The notes under the pieces are model-generated. The model worked only from the letters and a program-made list of their open reading frames with translations, ran no database searches and was not told the DNA's origin. Made by a program: the position numbers and the translations under genes. From Chara braunii (taxonomy: Eukaryota > Streptophyta > Charophyceae > Charales > Characeae), in the NCBI GenBank assembly GCA_003427395.1, contig BFEA01000237.1, forward strand, positions 24,063-44,869: a stretch of DNA of 20,807 nucleotides, written 5' to 3'. Below are positions 19,028 through 20,807 of the stretch, piece after piece. Within the stretch, counting starts at the first letter, position 1, and the number at the start of each line of letters is the position of its first letter.

Positions 19028-19086
19028 TGTGGGATATCCAGGGTGGTTCAGTGTGTGTGAACAGTGTGTTGTTGGGCGCTGAGTCG
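19028..19086 (-). repeat. 59 bp diverged repeat, copy 1
   Basis: It starts TGTGGGATATCCAGGGTGG and ends GAGTCG on the + strand. A hand alignment with 19437-19495 gives 45 of 59 identical bases without gaps, most differences being transitions. The minus orientation is chosen because the partner copy has a poly(A) run on that strand. Confidence 0.75.
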
Positions 19087-19282
19087 CCATAGCCAGTTGA
19101 AAGTGAACTCTTGTCTGAAAACCCAAACGTGAAAGCAGCTCAAAGGTCAAGTTCTCTGGTCAAAGGGCACATCTAAACTAAGGAAATAAGTCATTGCCAA
19201 AGGTCATGTTTGAACCCTGGACGAACAGTCACCATTTGGAAACCATATCTGTTCGCGAGGAGAGGTGCATGTCACATCTGTC

Positions 19283-19402
19283 CAGTCTGTTTGTCTATCA
19301 AATCTGTCTGTCTGTCCAGTTTTGTCTGTCTGTTCAGTCTGTTTGTCTGTCGAATCTGTTTGTCTGTCCAGTTTGTCTGTCTGTTCAGTCTGTTTGTCTG
19401 TT
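19283..19402 (+). repeat. 52 bp minisatellite built from TCTG/TTTG
   Basis: CAGTCTGTTTGTCT recurs at 19283, 19335 and 19386 (periods 52 and 51), giving a little over two units. The unit itself is made of TCTG and TTTG tetranucleotides, so it probably grew from a simple repeat. Confidence 0.85.
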
Positions 19403-19403
19403 C

Positions 19404-19422
19404 TTTTTTTTTTTTTTTTTTT
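19404..19422 (-). other. Poly(T) run; poly(A) tail-like on the minus strand
   Basis: Nineteen consecutive T residues lie 14 bases from the second 59 bp repeat. Read on the minus strand, that repeat is followed by a short unique stretch and then (A)19, which is how the 3' end of a SINE or LINE would look. Confidence 0.45.
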
Positions 19423-19436
19423 GTAGTGAGTAGCAT

Positions 19437-19495
19437 TGTGGGACACCCAGGGTGATCCGGTGTATGCAAACAGAGAGTTGCGTGGCGCCGAGTCG
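19437..19495 (-). repeat. 59 bp diverged repeat, copy 2, next to poly(T)
   Basis: It is the partner of 19028-19086 with the same length and about 76% identity by hand count. The family was not recognised. Similarity appears to continue weakly beyond GAGTCG on the + strand. Confidence 0.75.
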
Positions 19496-19523
19496 TCGGA
19501 AGCAAACTCATACCCGGGTTGTC

Positions 19524-19555
19524 ATAATAATAATAATGATAATAATAATAATAAT
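19524..19555 (+). repeat. (TAA)n microsatellite, interrupted
   Basis: About ten TAA units are broken once by TGA. Confidence 0.95.
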
Positions 19556-19841
19556 CCAACGAAGAAAATTAAACAATGGCGAGATGACATTTTCATATTA
19601 CATCATCACTTTAAAAGCCAGATAGTCAGACTGCCCGGAGTGCAATATTGCACCAATAATACACCATCGGAGGTTTGTAATACCGAGGATCACTTGTCAA
19701 GGGGAGTATACTCCTCCCTTATCAACACAAGAGCCCCAGTCTCTTCACCTTTCCTACTCGGCATTCAACACCTACAGACGACAGATTCCAGCTGCGTCGG
19801 CAACATCATTCCATGTGGCCAGACCCAGTCTACAGATGGCT

Positions 19842-19842
<1 letters not shown>

Positions 19843-19892
<50 letters not shown>
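19843..19892 (+). repeat. (TAA)n microsatellite
   Basis: About sixteen uninterrupted TAA units. The open frames running through this and the previous tract are artefacts of the repeat. Confidence 0.97.
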
Positions 19893-19993
19893 GTATTAAT
19901 GAGGTATATGACACAGATGTCCTAGTAGTCGTGTCCAAGCAAAGAGTACAAAGCACTGAGGAACCATCCTTATAGAGCAATATAATGAAGTAA

Positions 19994-20190
19994 CGAGCCA
20001 ATGTTCAAGCTTGTAGGTCATGCCTGCGTAAACTACAAAGTCGCCCCTCTTTATCTGACGCCCATCGCCCCTACCTACACTACCCAACTATCATCCCTAC
20101 TGCTGCGTCCATGCCTCAGGCTTACTTCGATTTTCTAAGACCGATGTACGTGACGGCCAACACTGTGGCCGACCTCTCTTCATACACCAG
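19994..20190 (+). CDS. Possible exon of an unidentified gene
   Basis: The frame is open for about 66 codons after TAA 19991-19993 and includes MPQAYFDFLRPMYVTANTV, a balanced amino-acid mix unlike the neighbouring repeats. It ends TACACCAG followed by GTATGT, a good 5' splice site consensus (CAG/GTATGT). No acceptor on its left side could be fixed. The product is not recognised. If spliced to 20379 the reading frame continues without a stop. Confidence 0.22.
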
Positions 20191-20292
20191 GTATGTATCT
20201 CTTCATCCTCAATCAGACCTTGATATCCCGTACTTGCCTCCTTCCATTGCTCTTTTCTCCTTTCCTCAGACCAGTTCACTAGCCCTTTTCAC

Positions 20293-20323
<31 letters not shown>

Positions 20324-20352
20324 GTAAATAAATAGATAAATAAATAAATAAT
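20293..20352 (+). repeat. (TAAA)n microsatellite, interrupted
   Basis: About fifteen TAAA units with single G changes lie inside the possible intron between the two candidate exons. Confidence 0.96.
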
Positions 20353-20378
20353 CAAGAGAAATATCTAAATAGATGTAG

Positions 20379-20482
20379 TGTCTACGTGCCACTTGTTGTG
20401 TCCGCTGCTCTCCTATCAAGCACAACTCGTAACGTCGCAATGGGCAAAGGACCGCTTCGACTTATTGGTGCAGTTCGTAAAG
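20379..20482 (+). CDS. Possible exon of an unidentified gene, second
   Basis: Bounded on the left by TAG (20376-20378) as a possible acceptor and on the right by AG/GTGAGT, a strong donor consensus, followed by a pyrimidine-rich tract. Joined in phase to 20190, it reads VYVPLVVSAALLSS then TTRNVAMGKGPLRLIGAVRK. A second frame is also open across it, so coding status is unsure. No family was recognised. Confidence 0.22.
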
Positions 20483-20720
20483 GTGAGTGACTTCTTCCTC
20501 CTCCCCTTCTCTCCTTTTTCCCCTTCTTCTCTCTCATGTATCTCAATCTCGTTTCTCCCTGCGCGCACCGTACCTGGTCGTAGTGTCAATCTGACTTCGA
20601 CTTAAAAGGGAAAGTCGATCTATCTCTTTTCCCCCCGTTTTCTTTCTCTCGCGCTCTCTCCGTATGTGAGTGTTTGCCCGTTCTCTCTCTCTCTCTCCCT
20701 CTGTATGTGTGTGTTTGTTT

Positions 20721-20722
<2 letters not shown>

Positions 20723-20807
<85 letters not shown>
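20723..20807 (+). repeat. (TC)n microsatellite, cut by the window end
   Basis: At least 85 bases of pure TC run off the right edge. Shorter CT tracts from about 20500, with an imperfectly repeated GTATGTG-GTGTTTG phrase at 20672 and 20703, precede it. Confidence 0.98.

Noticed and set aside
19436-19975. Open frame of 179 codons with a poly-Asn run
   Set aside because: The frame is held open by two (TAA)n tracts read as Asn; no protein-like content otherwise.
1-20807. tRNA, rRNA or snRNA genes
   Set aside because: I scanned by eye for a T-arm with cloverleaf pairing and for familiar rRNA blocks and found none; a tRNAscan or Rfam search would settle it.

Overview
This is eukaryotic nuclear DNA with no intact gene of recognised function. 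The left 9.5 kb carries one badly decayed Ty3/gypsy-type LTR retrotransposon on the + strand. The wording of its protease, reverse transcriptase and Gag segments resembles, from memory, retroelement proteins of charophyte green algae, especially Chara braunii. The long repeat-rich noncoding sequence and the microsatellites fit a large algal or plant genome. The species is an inference; no search was run.

Layout. 1-330 is low-quality sequence with seven Ns. 350-715 is AT-rich and 716-1005 is a GC-richer leader. 1006-5913 is a broken pol: protease-like, a linker with two tandem duplications, reverse transcriptase, RNase H, integrase and a GPY module. It has at least seven nonsense codons and several frameshifts. 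5914-6078 is a short spacer. 6079-8689 is a broken gag ending in a CCHC zinc knuckle. So pol lies upstream of gag, the reverse of the usual order, with no LTR between them. 8690-9370 is noncoding. 9371-9512 holds three tandem 47-48 bp hairpins, each containing a T-run plus polypurine tract.

9513-14950 is noncoding with many perfect or near-perfect inverted repeats, clustered at 10466-10617. It may include a long 3' LTR, but I could not find a matching 5' LTR. 14955-15886 is an array of about a dozen short hairpins that share a conserved core of about 19 nt while their stem arms differ yet stay complementary. 16181-16735 is a tandem array of about 123 bp monomers in an alternating A-B-A-B-A pattern. 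16736-19200 is noncoding with nested palindromes and a diverged pair of 62 bp repeats. 19028-19495 holds a diverged pair of 59 bp repeats, one next to a poly(T) run that looks like a minus-strand retroposon tail. 19283-20352 contains a 52 bp minisatellite and several microsatellites. Two possible exons of an unidentified gene lie at 19994-20190 and 20379-20482, and the window runs out in a (TC)n tract.

Within the retroelement, the catalytic residues of reverse transcriptase and integrase survive, but the protease Asp is lost and stops break every domain, so it can only be a fossil. The most unusual features are the pol-gag order, the triplicated polypurine hairpins and the covarying hairpin array.
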